Shown here piece by piece: positions 41,801 through 50,614 of a stretch of DNA of 64,000 nt. This DNA is from Halolamina sediminis. Lineage in GTDB: Archaea; Halobacteriota; Halobacteria; Halobacteriales; Haloferacaceae. The translations under genes and the position numbers were made by a program. The DNA lies in contig NZ_CVUA01000001.1 in NCBI RefSeq assembly GCF_001282785.1, positions 1,116,001 through 1,180,000 on the forward strand, written 5' to 3'. The stretch's first letter is position 1, and every line of letters begins with the position of its first letter. Under the pieces are notes generated by a model. The model was not told where the DNA came from and made no database searches. It saw nothing but the letters and a program-made list of their open reading frames with translations.

Positions 41801-42786
41801 CGAATCTCGACCACGGGAAGTTCACGCGGATGACGACAGTGTTCCACTCGCTGCTCGCCATGGACGTGTTCTTCCTGTTCTTCACGGGGTACGCCATCAT
41901 GTTCAACGACGAGCTCTGGTGGATGCTCACCCTGATGGGTGGCTCCGGCGCGGTCGCTGCGCTCCACCGAGCGTTCGGCGTCGGCCTGCTGGCGCTGGTC
42001 GTGTTCTGGATGCTGATGATGGTGACCACGGACACCGGGCGCTCGAACTTCCGTGAGATCATGCCGACGCCCGGCGACGCGAAGGCGTTCGTGCAGGACA
42101 TCCAGTTCGTGCTGGGCAACGCCGAGGAGCGCCACCCCAACGCCCGACAGTTCGCGGGCGGCACGGCCGACGAGGTGCCGCTGCTGAGCTACGTCGGCAA
42201 GGGCGTGGTGTTCATCTTCGCCGCGGAGCTGACGCTGCTGTCGATCTCCGGGCTGCTCATTTGGAGCAAGACCGGACTGATGCAGTACTTCGCGACCCAG
42301 ACCGCGGCGATCGCGTTCGTCGTGTTCCACGGCCTGCTGGGGGTCGTGATGCTGATGGGTGTGATGTTCCACATCTTCGAGCACGGGTTCCACCCGGCGT
42401 TCTTCCCGGTGGAGACCAAGGCGTTCATCCCCCGCTCGATGATCCCCGAGGAACACGACGACGACCACGAGGGGACGGGCATCGAGCACCTCGAGCTCTC
42501 GCCCAACTGGGCGAGCGCGTCCAACCTCGGCGGCGCGGCGACGGTGATCGGGATCGTCAGCGTGCTGGTGGCCAGCATCTACGACACCGGCTACCCGGTG
42601 TCGCTCGAACTGCTGGTCGGCGGCGGTCCGACGAACCTGCTGCTGACCGTCGGCGTCAACATCGGCGTGCTCGTGCTGTTCCTCGGCATGGTGCTGTCGG
42701 TGTACGGCAACCTCGTCCGCATCCGCTGGGAACAGCGTATGGCCGAGGAGGAGGCCGACAGCGTCGACGCCGAAGCGGCCGACTGA
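41797..42786 (+). CDS. fdhI: Formate dehydrogenase cytochrome b subunit
   Basis: This 329-residue membrane protein of the FdnI/NarI type has four core helices at about residues 15-38, 50-72, 130-152 and 166-190, and two extra C-terminal helices (about 245-265 and 280-305). Candidate heme b ligands are His18 (TTVFHSLLAM), a histidine in AALHRAFGVG, and two in VVFHGLLGVVMLMGVMFHIFEHGFH. It would pass electrons from the iron-sulfur subunit to menaquinone, which the menF gene in this window could help make. The extra C-terminal helices are unusual. Confidence 0.88.
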   Translation: MTNLDHGKFTRMTTVFHSLLAMDVFFLFFTGYAIMFNDELWWMLTLMGGSGAVAALHRAFGVGLLALVVFWMLMMVTTDTGRSNFREIMPTPGDAKAFVQDIQFVLGNAEERHPNARQFAGGTADEVPLLSYVGKGVVFIFAAELTLLSISGLLIWSKTGLMQYFATQTAAIAFVVFHGLLGVVMLMGVMFHIFEHGFHPAFFPVETKAFIPRSMIPEEHDDDHEGTGIEHLELSPNWASASNLGGAATVIGIVSVLVASIYDTGYPVSLELLVGGGPTNLLLTVGVNIGVLVLFLGMVLSVYGNLVRIRWEQRMAEEEADSVDAEAAD

Positions 42787-42798
42787 CGCCACACTCGC

Positions 42799-42816
42799 GG
42801 CTTTCCTTTCTTTCCG
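42799..42816 (+). terminator. Pyrimidine-rich terminator candidate after the fdh operon
   Basis: GGCTTTCCTTTCTTTCCG begins 13 bases after the cytochrome b stop. It is a run rich in T and C, as in archaeal terminators. Confidence 0.4.
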
Positions 42817-42866
42817 ATCGAACAGCCGTGGCTGTCGGGTGTGAGTAAACGGCGGCTGAGGTGGAG

Positions 42867-43265
42867 TTAAGAGATCAGTTCCGCGCTCTCCGTCGACAGT
42901 TCGACCGTCACGTCCTCGGTAGCGTGTTGCTGGATCTGGTCGATGTTGCGCGTGAGCACCTCGAGCACGTCCTCGGGCTCGGGGTAGACGAGCATGTTGC
43001 CGTCGTCGTCCTCCATCACCAGCTGGGTGTCCGAGAGCTGGATCTGCCCGTCCTCGATCGAGGCGACGATCGACGACAGCGCCTCGGAACCGCCGGGCTC
43101 GCCCTCGACCACTTTCGTGATGTAGAGGCTGTCCATTCCGATCAGGTCCTTGTACTCCCGGATCCGCTCGGCACAGCTGACCATGTCGCGGGTAACTGCC
43201 GTCTTCTCGGGGTTCCCGTGTTCTCCTTCGTAGCAGTGTTTACAGACCCGCAGTTCCATCCGCAT
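42867..43265 (-). CDS. Protein with cysteine/histidine N-terminal motif, unknown function
   Basis: This 132-residue protein has an N-terminal metal-binding-like motif, LRVCKHCYEGEHGN (two cysteines, two histidines). A helical middle follows (TRDMVSCAERIREYKDLIGM), then a beta-rich C-terminus (DTQLVMEDDDGNMLVYPEP). I prefer ATG 43265 because a clear TATA box lies 28 bases upstream; the in-frame ATG at 43259 is an alternative. It could be a small metal or DNA-binding regulator, but function is not established. Confidence 0.7.
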   Translation of the reverse strand: MRMELRVCKHCYEGEHGNPEKTAVTRDMVSCAERIREYKDLIGMDSLYITKVVEGEPGGSEALSSIVASIEDGQIQLSDTQLVMEDDDGNMLVYPEPEDVLEVLTRNIDQIQQHATEDVTVELSTESAELIS

Positions 43266-43288
43266 ACCCCGCTGTGGGGGATGAGGTC

Positions 43289-43300
43289 GGATATAGCTGT
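43289..43300 (-). promoter_or_regulatory. TATA box for the Cys/His motif protein gene
   Basis: Minus-strand ACAGCTATATCC is centred about 28 bases before the ATG at 43265. Confidence 0.55.
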
Positions 43301-43330
43301 CCACCGCGGCCGATCGCTCGGCGACCGGGG

Positions 43331-43340
43331 AGTTATTACG
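43331..43340 (+). promoter_or_regulatory. TATA box for the 59-residue membrane protein gene
   Basis: AGTTATTACG is centred about 27 bases before the ATG at 43362. Confidence 0.55.
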
Positions 43341-43361
43341 GACGCGCCGTAACGCCCAGGC

Positions 43362-43541
43362 ATGGCTGGCGAGCTACTCAACATGGCCTACGCGTGGGCG
43401 GCGGTCGTCCTCGCCGTAGTCGGCGTAGTGGGAACGATGCTGTTCACTGACGGCCCCGACAACGGCGGGACCGCCTCCGGCGTCACCGCGATCGCGGTCG
43501 CGCTGTTCGTCGTCGCGCTCGTGGCATCGATGACGCTGTAA
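43362..43541 (+). CDS. 59-residue membrane protein with two helices
   Basis: This small frame encodes two hydrophobic helices, about residues 8-28 and 38-58, joined by the acidic loop TDGPDNGGTAS. A good TATA box at leaderless spacing and a 6-bp hairpin after the stop support it as a real gene. It has no recognised family. Confidence 0.65.
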   Translation: MAGELLNMAYAWAAVVLAVVGVVGTMLFTDGPDNGGTASGVTAIAVALFVVALVASMTL

Positions 43542-43555
43542 GGCGGCGCGAGAAC

Positions 43556-43570
43556 CCCGCCGAGGGCGGG
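43556..43570 (+). terminator. Hairpin after the 59-residue membrane protein gene
   Basis: CCCGCC-GAG-GGCGGG is a perfect 6-bp stem that starts 15 bases after the stop. There is no T-run directly after it. Confidence 0.4.
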
Positions 43571-43655
43571 CAGCGACTGCCCCGTGGTGATCGAGACACC
43601 GTTTTCACGTTCCTTCCCCGCACAGACACGTCACAACGGCTGCCCGGGGCCGGAT

Positions 43656-46600
43656 CTACCGCTGGCAGTTCCAGCGGCGGTCGGCCAGCCGGTCCAGCAG
43701 CGAACGAACGTCTTCCTCCCCGGCGGTGACGGTCGTGCTCTCCTGCCGGGTGCCGACGGTCGTCACGGTCGCCGTCACCGCCGACGATTCCTGCCGTTCG
43801 AGGAGCCACGCGTACGTCGCCGCCTGCAGCTCGTAGCGCTCCCGGAGCTCGGGCTCCGGCGGCCGGAGCCCGATCTTGAACTCGTCGACGTGCCACTGCC
43901 CCTCGGAGTCGACCGAGACCACGTCCGCACGGCCGCCGAGCTCGACGGCAAGCCCCGACACGCGTACGACGGCGTCCAGCGGCTCCTCCACGTACCGCCG
44001 CCGGCTCGCCGCCAACCGCTCGTAGCTCTCCGTCGCCGCCAACTGCGGGCAGATCGTCTCTTCGACGTAGCGCCGGAGCTGCTCGCGCTCGGCGGGCGCG
44101 ACGCCGCGAGCGTGGTCGTCGATCGCGCGATCAAGCGCCGCCGGCACCGGCCCCGAACAGTCCCGGAGAGTGTCGGTGTCGAGCCCCGCAGACAGCGCGG
44201 TCGCGAACACGTCGTGCGCGACGTCGCCGACGACCTCCGGCCCCATCGTCTCGAACGACAGCGGGACCGTGACGCCGTCCTGCTCGGCGTGGAGCGGCTG
44301 CCCGCTCAGGTGGGCGAGTACGCCGTCTTCCGGCGCCGCAGCGAGTTCGTACACCGTGCTCGGGTTGACGAACCGCGGCGTCCATCCGCGCTCGGGGAGG
44401 GGGCCCGGCCGGGCCGCTGCCTCCGTCCCCTCCCGACTCTCGGGCGCGGTCGGCGTCTCGCCGTCGGCACGGTGGACTGCGACCGTGAACGGGTCGTGGT
44501 CGCCGGGCGCCTCGACCGTGTACTCGCCGGCGCGGTCGGCGTCGAACGAGAGCGCCTCGCGGAGCGTGTCGACCCAGCGGTCCCGCGGCGTCGGTTCCGA
44601 GCGTCGCCCCGGAAGGGGGAGGACGAGGTGGTCACGCGCCCGTGAGAGGGCGACGTACAGCAGGCGCCAGCGCTCGGCGCGTGCGGCTGCGACCGGCGCC
44701 CGGAGCGGTGGCGGGCCGGCGAGCCGCGGCGGGTCACTCTCGACCCACTGCTCGCTCGCCCACCGCAGTCCAGCACTCCCGTCACCCGGCGACGCGTCGG
44801 GATCGTAGGGGCCACCGGCGAGCACCGTCCCGCCGAGGTCGGGGTACGCGTCCCCCACCTCGGGCTCCGGCGGGGCCAGCGCGACGTGGCGGCCGTGGGC
44901 GACGAACCGATCGAGGTAGGCGCCGTACCGGCCGATCCCCGTCCCGAGATCCGCGATCGCGATCACGTCGTCCTCGTCGCCCTTCGCGCCGTGGATCGTC
45001 CGGAACGTCACGTCGGCCTCGGCGGCGGTCGGGAGGCTGGGGCCGCCTCTCGGGTTCCGCCGGGCGTGCCCCAGCGCCGCGGTGAGCTCTGCCAGCGAGT
45101 ACGGCTGCTCGCCCTCCCAGTCGGCGACGACGCCGACCAGTCGGTCGAGCACGGCCGCGTCGTCGACCGCGGTGGGGCTCTGGTCCAGCGGGTCCTCGGC
45201 CAGCGAGAGCGTCTCGATCACGTCGCTCACCACGTCCGCGCCGGCCATCGCGAGGTGGTCGGCGCGCCGACCCGCGAGTTCAGCGAGTCCGTCGACCACC
45301 GCCGCCTTCTCGCCCCGCATCGACCCGGACTCGGCCACGGCCGCGATCGACCAGTCAGAGCGCATGAGGCGGTCGACGAGTCCGTCGATCGGCAGGTCGT
45401 CGTCGTTGACGAGATCCAGCGTCGCCGACTGCGTGGTGGGCGCACGGAGCCACTCGACGACCGCACAGACCGCGCCGACGAGGGGGTGGTCGAACAGCGC
45501 CCGGCTGGTGTCCCGCACCGAGAGCCCGGCGTCGGCGAACGCGTCGACGTAGCTGTCCATGTGCGTCCGACGGTGGAACAGCACCGTCACGCCCGGCGCC
45601 TCGCCGTCCTCCCGCTTGAACCGGCCCGACGCCAGCCCCGACGCGATACAGTCGGCCAACGCCTCGGCCTCCCCCAGGCCCTCCGCCGGGTCGACCCACG
45701 TCGGCGAGCCCGGACGGCCGTGCTCCGGGAACGCGGCGACGTGGACGCCCGGTTCGGGCGTCGACCCGCGGACGGCCGAGAGGCGGTCGTACGCGTCGGT
45801 CCCGCGGCCGTCGGCAGCCTCCTCGGCGCCGCCGCGGGTCGGGTCCGAGAACGCCGGCTCGAACACGGTGTCGATCGCGGCCGCGATCGACGGCCGGAAG
45901 CGGTACGATCTGGTCGCACTCCGGCGTTCGTGGGGCGTCCAGTCGACGCCGAAGTACTCTCCCTCGGTCGCAGCCCGATCGAACAGGCTCGGTTGGGCGT
46001 TGCGCCACGCGTAGATGCACTGGTCGCGGTCGCCGACCAGCAGAACCCGCGTGTCGGCGTCGACCAGCGGCGCGAGCGCGTCGTGCTGCGCCCGGGAGAC
46101 GTCCTGCGCCTCGTCGACGATCACCGTCGAGAGCCGGTCGATCCAGCGCTGACGGAGCCGCTCCCGGAACGCGCTCTCGTAGACCGCATCCTGGAAGAAC
46201 TCGGCGATCCAGTGGGCCACGTCGACGTGGGCGAGCACGCCCGTCGCCCGGCATGCCTCGTCGTAGGCGTCGAGGTAGGCGGGCAGCACGGCACAGAGTG
46301 CGTCGACGGCCTCGCCCCACCGCTCGTGACAGTCCGCGTCGGCATCGACGACGGCGTCGAAGTCGCCGTCGGAACCCGTTTCCAGCCCCCGTTCGACCGC
46401 CTCGCGCTCACCGGGGACGAAGAACTGCTCCGCGTCCCGCAGCACGTCGGCCAGCGAGTCGGGCGGGCCGTCGGGGTACGTGCCGGCGACGACCGTGCTC
46501 AGTCGATCGCGAAGGTCCGGAACTGACAGGCGGCGTTCCCGGCAGGCGCTCCGGGCAGCCCCGAGCAGGTCGGCGGCGTCGGCGTCGTACCGCCCGCCCG

Positions 46601-47168
46601 GGTAGGCGTCGTCCAGCGTCGCGAACGCGGCGTCGAGCGACTCGTCGTTCCGAACCGCCTCGAGTGCGTCGCCGTGGACCGCCGCGAGCGCGGCGCTATC
46701 GCCGACTTCCGGCACCTCCTCGAAGCCGACCTCCCCGGAGATCGCCTCGAACACCGTGCCGAGGACGCTGTCGATCGTCCCCACGCGGTCGCTCCCCCGG
46801 AGTGCGGTCCCCAACTCGGAGGCGGTTTCCTCGTCGAGGCCGATCGGGGCGTCGGGGTCGTCGGCGAACTCCCGGAGCGCGCGCTCGACGCCGGGGAGGA
46901 TGCTCGCGGCGTCGTCACGGGAGAACGACGTGACACAGAGCGTCTCCGTGGGGCTGTCGACACCCGCACGGGCCTTTCGTGTGAGGTCCTCGGCCGCGAT
47001 GCTGTCGGCGGTGATGGACTTCCCCGATCCCGGCCCGCAGTCGAGCACGAACAGCCCCGAGTCAGCGGCAAAGAAGGCGTCGCGGATCTCGGCCTGCGCC
47101 CCTTCGAGCCGCCGGTAGCCGTCCGTGTCGTCGTCCGCCTCCCGGCCGGCCGATTCCTTATCACTCAT
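43656..47168 (-). CDS. AddA/RecB-like helicase-nuclease
   Basis: This 1170-residue protein is a superfamily 1A helicase fused to a PD-(D/E)XK nuclease. Helicase motifs are complete: Walker A GPGSGKSITADS (Lys50), DEAQD in VIVDEAQDVSRAQH, LLVGDRDQCIYAWRN, FRTIHGAKGDEDDVI and RLLYVALSRARDHL. The C-terminal nuclease has GGRADVVSVD, then VDEFKIGL with the catalytic acid and lysine, then QAATYAWLL. It probably unwinds and cuts double-strand DNA ends. The ATG at 47168 overlaps the stop of the AddB-like gene upstream (ATGA). Longer frames upstream are in the wrong context. Confidence 0.87.
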   Translation of the reverse strand: MSDKESAGREADDDTDGYRRLEGAQAEIRDAFFAADSGLFVLDCGPGSGKSITADSIAAEDLTRKARAGVDSPTETLCVTSFSRDDAASILPGVERALREFADDPDAPIGLDEETASELGTALRGSDRVGTIDSVLGTVFEAISGEVGFEEVPEVGDSAALAAVHGDALEAVRNDESLDAAFATLDDAYPGGRYDADAADLLGAARSACRERRLSVPDLRDRLSTVVAGTYPDGPPDSLADVLRDAEQFFVPGEREAVERGLETGSDGDFDAVVDADADCHERWGEAVDALCAVLPAYLDAYDEACRATGVLAHVDVAHWIAEFFQDAVYESAFRERLRQRWIDRLSTVIVDEAQDVSRAQHDALAPLVDADTRVLLVGDRDQCIYAWRNAQPSLFDRAATEGEYFGVDWTPHERRSATRSYRFRPSIAAAIDTVFEPAFSDPTRGGAEEAADGRGTDAYDRLSAVRGSTPEPGVHVAAFPEHGRPGSPTWVDPAEGLGEAEALADCIASGLASGRFKREDGEAPGVTVLFHRRTHMDSYVDAFADAGLSVRDTSRALFDHPLVGAVCAVVEWLRAPTTQSATLDLVNDDDLPIDGLVDRLMRSDWSIAAVAESGSMRGEKAAVVDGLAELAGRRADHLAMAGADVVSDVIETLSLAEDPLDQSPTAVDDAAVLDRLVGVVADWEGEQPYSLAELTAALGHARRNPRGGPSLPTAAEADVTFRTIHGAKGDEDDVIAIADLGTGIGRYGAYLDRFVAHGRHVALAPPEPEVGDAYPDLGGTVLAGGPYDPDASPGDGSAGLRWASEQWVESDPPRLAGPPPLRAPVAAARAERWRLLYVALSRARDHLVLPLPGRRSEPTPRDRWVDTLREALSFDADRAGEYTVEAPGDHDPFTVAVHRADGETPTAPESREGTEAAARPGPLPERGWTPRFVNPSTVYELAAAPEDGVLAHLSGQPLHAEQDGVTVPLSFETMGPEVVGDVAHDVFATALSAGLDTDTLRDCSGPVPAALDRAIDDHARGVAPAEREQLRRYVEETICPQLAATESYERLAASRRRYVEEPLDAVVRVSGLAVELGGRADVVSVDSEGQWHVDEFKIGLRPPEPELRERYELQAATYAWLLERQESSAVTATVTTVGTRQESTTVTAGEEDVRSLLDRLADRRWNCQR

Positions 47169-49201
47169 CGCGCACCACCCCCGTCGGCGGCGAGGGCGTC
47201 GGGGAGCGTCCCGGTCGCCAACAGCGACTGCGCCGCCTCGTCGACCTGCCGAGTCGATACGCCCCCGAGCAGGGGCGAGCGTTCCCGCGCGGTGCCCTCG
47301 CGGTCCCGGCGGTACCGTGTGCAACAGAGCGTCTCGGTGGCGGCGCCGAGCCCGCTGGCGAGGTGATCGGCCTCGCGGGCGGCGGTCCACCGGCCGGGGA
47401 CCGCCAGCCGACGAGCGGCCGCGCTGTCGCCCGCGACGACGACCTGCCGGAACGCTTCGGGGAACACGCTCTCGACCCGGCGGGGCCAGACCCCGTCGAC
47501 GAGCCCCACGGCGACGACGTGGGGTGCCGCCCGGAGCCACGCGTCCGTCGCGTCGATCACGTCGACTGCGGCGGCGTTGGCGTGCTCGCGCCGACCGGGG
47601 CGGGTGGCCACCACGCGCTCGGCGAGGTCGGCGACGGCCAGCCACGAGCGCGGCACGTCGCCGGCGTCGAGCCACTCGCGGTACTTCGCCCGCGTGTCGG
47701 TGAGGAGTTCCGCGATCCGGCTGAGCGCGCGGGCGTACCGCGAGGTTCGGCCGATATCAGCACTGTCCTCGGCGAACACGGCGGGCAGCGCGAACTCCCG
47801 ACCGGCCTCGACCAGGGGCTCGAACGTGTCGTGAATCGCGACGGGCTCGGGCGTCCGCGGCTGTTCGCGAGCCCAGCCGAGGAACGTTCGGAGCGGGCGC
47901 GCCCGCGTTCGGTCGATCTCGCCGTCATCGACGGCTGCTGCGAGTCGATCACTCCACCCATCGAGCGAACGCTCCGCCCCCGAATCCTCGTCGAGCGCCG
48001 TTCGGAGTCCACCGATCTCGGCGGTGGGGAGTGGCCACGCCGTCGTGTCGGTGTCCTCGCACGCGGTCGCCGGCGGGACCCAGTGGAACTCCAGCGGTTC
48101 GAGCAACTGTTCAGCGCCGAGTTCGTCGGCCGCGAGGACAGTACAGGTCGCCGCGAACTGGCGGTAGGGGATCGTCCGCTCGACCGGCAGCTGTGCCCAG
48201 ACGGCGAGGTTCACCCCCTGTCGGCCCATCGCTCGTCGGAGCGGGCGCTCGTACTCGCCGGCGTCCCGGGCGACTACCAGTACGTCGCTCGGCGACGCGC
48301 CGTTCCGGAGGCGGGCGGCGACAACGCCGGCCGCGAGTCGGGCCTCCGCCTCGGGCGTGTCCGCCACCAACTCGGCAGCGGCGAGGCCGGGGGCGACGGA
48401 CGCGTCTCGACTCTCGGTCGCAAGATCGACGCCATCCGGGGTCCGGTCCGGAACTCTGTCGACGATCGACGGCCCCGTCCCGGGCCGGAGCGAGAGCGTC
48501 ACGTCGACGCCGGCAGCCGTGGCCGCGTCCAGTAGCGAGAGCAGCGGGGCGTCCACCGCGCTCACGCCGGCGACGGAGATTCGCTCGGCCGTCGGGAACG
48601 TCGCCGACCAGAGCGCGGGGTCGTCCCGAAGCGTCTCGGCGGCGGCCGGCAGCAAAGTCTCACGGGAGTGGACGGCGCCGACACGCTCCGTGAGCCCCCG
48701 CTCCAGCGCACGCACCCCGGCGAGGAGGTCGGCAGTGTCCTGCGCGGCGACCGACGGGAGCCCCTCAGCCACTGTCGACAGCGCGTTCAGGCGCTCGTCG
48801 TCCCAGCCGGTCATCTCGGCGACGCGGCTCTGTGCCGCGGCGATCGTCTCGACGTGAGCGGGGAGGTCGCTGCCGATCGCCGCGCGCAGCCGTTCGTTCG
48901 CCTCGGTGTCCCGCACTAGCAACGATTCGAGGTGTTTGAGACGGTCGATGCGGTCGATCGTCTCGCTCGGCTCGTTCGCGGCGTCGAGCAGCCGACTCGC
49001 GATCGCCGTCGCGTCGGTGAGTCGGAGGCTGCTCCGCGGTGTTGCCCGTTCGGCGAGCCGTCGCTTCAGGTTCCGTCGGTGGAGTCGCTCGGGCGTGACG
49101 ACGAACTCCGCCGGCTCGGCGGCACGGCTCGCCCGATCGAGCAGTTCCTCGGGGCGGCCCAGAACCGCTCGGAGCGAACCCCGGTCGGTGGTCTCGGTCA
49201 T
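47165..49201 (-). CDS. AddB/RecC-like protein without motor or nuclease
   Basis: This 678-residue protein resembles the helicase-like half of AddB. The N-terminus (EFVVTPERLHRRNLKRRLAER) fits the first strand, but the glycine-rich Walker A loop is missing. The middle contains SVAGVSAVDAPLLSLLDAATAAG and VLVVARDAGEYERPLRR. The C-terminus has VVAVGLVDGVWPRRVESVFPE, typical of AddB and RecC. Full AddB would continue about 400 residues with a second nuclease and iron-sulfur cluster; this protein stops. It probably holds or reads DNA while the AddA-like partner works. The two genes overlap by four bases. Confidence 0.72.
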   Translation of the reverse strand: MTETTDRGSLRAVLGRPEELLDRASRAAEPAEFVVTPERLHRRNLKRRLAERATPRSSLRLTDATAIASRLLDAANEPSETIDRIDRLKHLESLLVRDTEANERLRAAIGSDLPAHVETIAAAQSRVAEMTGWDDERLNALSTVAEGLPSVAAQDTADLLAGVRALERGLTERVGAVHSRETLLPAAAETLRDDPALWSATFPTAERISVAGVSAVDAPLLSLLDAATAAGVDVTLSLRPGTGPSIVDRVPDRTPDGVDLATESRDASVAPGLAAAELVADTPEAEARLAAGVVAARLRNGASPSDVLVVARDAGEYERPLRRAMGRQGVNLAVWAQLPVERTIPYRQFAATCTVLAADELGAEQLLEPLEFHWVPPATACEDTDTTAWPLPTAEIGGLRTALDEDSGAERSLDGWSDRLAAAVDDGEIDRTRARPLRTFLGWAREQPRTPEPVAIHDTFEPLVEAGREFALPAVFAEDSADIGRTSRYARALSRIAELLTDTRAKYREWLDAGDVPRSWLAVADLAERVVATRPGRREHANAAAVDVIDATDAWLRAAPHVVAVGLVDGVWPRRVESVFPEAFRQVVVAGDSAAARRLAVPGRWTAAREADHLASGLGAATETLCCTRYRRDREGTARERSPLLGGVSTRQVDEAAQSLLATGTLPDALAADGGGAR

Positions 49202-49320
49202 GCGGGGAGGATATCCCCGACGTGGCCCCCGACCGGTAAGTATCCGTGGAACGGGGAGCAGGTGGCAGCAATAGTCGCCGGAATCCCGCGGCGTATCGCC
49301 CGTCGGCGTCCCGCTCCGCC

Positions 49321-50313
49321 ATGGAGGTCACGCTACTGAGCACGGGGGGAACGATCGCCAGCACGGACGGCGACGGCGGGAAGACCCCGTCGAAGGCGGG
49401 CGAGGCGCTGATCGAGACGGTTCCGGGACTCGGCGAGCGGGCCTCGATCACCGTCGAGCGGGTCGCGAGCGTCTCCGGGTTCGACGTGACGTGGGAGCGG
49501 GCGGCCGCGCTCCGGAACGCGGCCGAACGGGCGGCCGAACAGTCGGACGGGATCGTCGTCACCCACGGCACCGACACGATGGCGGAGTCGGCGTACCTGC
49601 TCGATCTGACGACGGACCTGCCCGTCCCGGTGGCGTTTACGGGCGCCCAGCGACCGTTTGACGAGGTGGGAACCGACGGCCCGCCGAACCTGCTCGGGGC
49701 CGTCCGGACGGTCACACACGATCGCGTGGGGTCGGGCACGTATCTCGTGTTCGACGACGAGGTTCACGCCGCCCGCGACGTGGTGAAATCCCACACCAGC
49801 GCGCTGTCGACGTTCCGCTCGCCCGAGCGCGGTCCGGTCGGGGAGTTCACGCCCGCCGGGCTTCGACTGTTCCGGGAGCCGCGGAGCGACGCGGACGGCG
49901 CGCCGGAAGTCGGGGAGGTCGACGCGGCGATCCCGATCCTCACCTCGGGGCTCGGCGTGGGCGGCGACGCGCTCCGTCGGGCCGTCGGGGATCCGGCCGA
50001 TCCCGCGGTCGATGGCGTCGTCGTCGCCGGAACGGGACTGGGGAACACGACCGGTGCGCTCTGTGACGCGATCGAGGAACTCCGGGCGGCCGGCGTCCCG
50101 GTCGTGATCGCCTCACGATGCCACGAAGGCGCGACTGCACCGCTGTACGGCGGGGCTGGCGGTGGCACGACCCTCGACGAACTGGGCGTGCTCTGGGCGG
50201 GCGACCTCCCGCCGTGGAAGGCACGCATCAAGCTCGCGGTCGCGCTGGCGGTCGGTGGCGAGGGCGTCGACGAGGCGTTCTTCGAGCGCGGGCTCCGCGA
50301 GCCCGGGCGGTGA
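49321..50313 (+). CDS. ansA: L-asparaginase, type I/II fold
   Basis: This 330-residue amidohydrolase converts asparagine to aspartate and ammonia. The first catalytic threonine is in LLSTGGTIAST at about residue 11-12. The second group is in VVTHGTDTMAESAY at about residues 80-93, with the lysine farther on in DVVKSHTSALSTF. Length and motifs match the bacterial-type fold. It is cytoplasmic, without a signal peptide. The start MEVTLLSTGGT is the usual family position, and a longer upstream frame is rejected. Confidence 0.9.
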   Translation: MEVTLLSTGGTIASTDGDGGKTPSKAGEALIETVPGLGERASITVERVASVSGFDVTWERAAALRNAAERAAEQSDGIVVTHGTDTMAESAYLLDLTTDLPVPVAFTGAQRPFDEVGTDGPPNLLGAVRTVTHDRVGSGTYLVFDDEVHAARDVVKSHTSALSTFRSPERGPVGEFTPAGLRLFREPRSDADGAPEVGEVDAAIPILTSGLGVGGDALRRAVGDPADPAVDGVVVAGTGLGNTTGALCDAIEELRAAGVPVVIASRCHEGATAPLYGGAGGGTTLDELGVLWAGDLPPWKARIKLAVALAVGGEGVDEAFFERGLREPGR

Positions 50314-50356
50314 GCATCGGCGACGGCGGTTTCCCCGTGGGGCGCCAACACGGACC

Positions 50357-50614
50357 GTGAGCGAGACGACTGCGGACCGAGTCGTGCTCTCCGTCGAGCC
50401 CGCCGACGACGCCACCGCGGCGACGGTCGACGCGGACCGCTACCGGGCATTCCTCCGACGTGCACACGCCGGTCCCGTCGCTGTCGGCGACGAGTGGGCG
50501 GAGTTCGTGGGCCGGGGCTGTGGGTCGACGCGGGACGTGACGCTGCGCGTGGCGGCGGTCGAGGGCGGCGAAGAGATCGGGGCGGAGACCGCGTTCGCGT
50601 TCCGGCGCGACTAA
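50357..50614 (+). CDS. 85-residue conserved protein of unknown function
   Basis: This protein uses a GTG start (MSETTADRVVLSVEPADDAT). It is small and acidic, with a helix-then-strand pattern (ADRYRAFLRRAH, VGDEWAEFVGRG). It follows asparaginase by 43 bases on the same strand. Its TAA overlaps the stop of the converging moxR gene through a CTAA sequence (50611-50614). I know no function. Confidence 0.6.
   Translation: MSETTADRVVLSVEPADDATAATVDADRYRAFLRRAHAGPVAVGDEWAEFVGRGCGSTRDVTLRVAAVEGGEEIGAETAFAFRRD

Noticed and set aside
47169-47675. N-terminal extension of the AddA-like protein
   Set aside because: It reads through the AddB-like gene in another frame and is arginine-rich. The ATGA overlap at 47165 is the natural start.
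43656-49201. A phage-defence island centred on the helicase-nuclease pair
   Set aside because: No known defence genes, integrase or mobile-element marks flank the pair. The neighbours are housekeeping genes.
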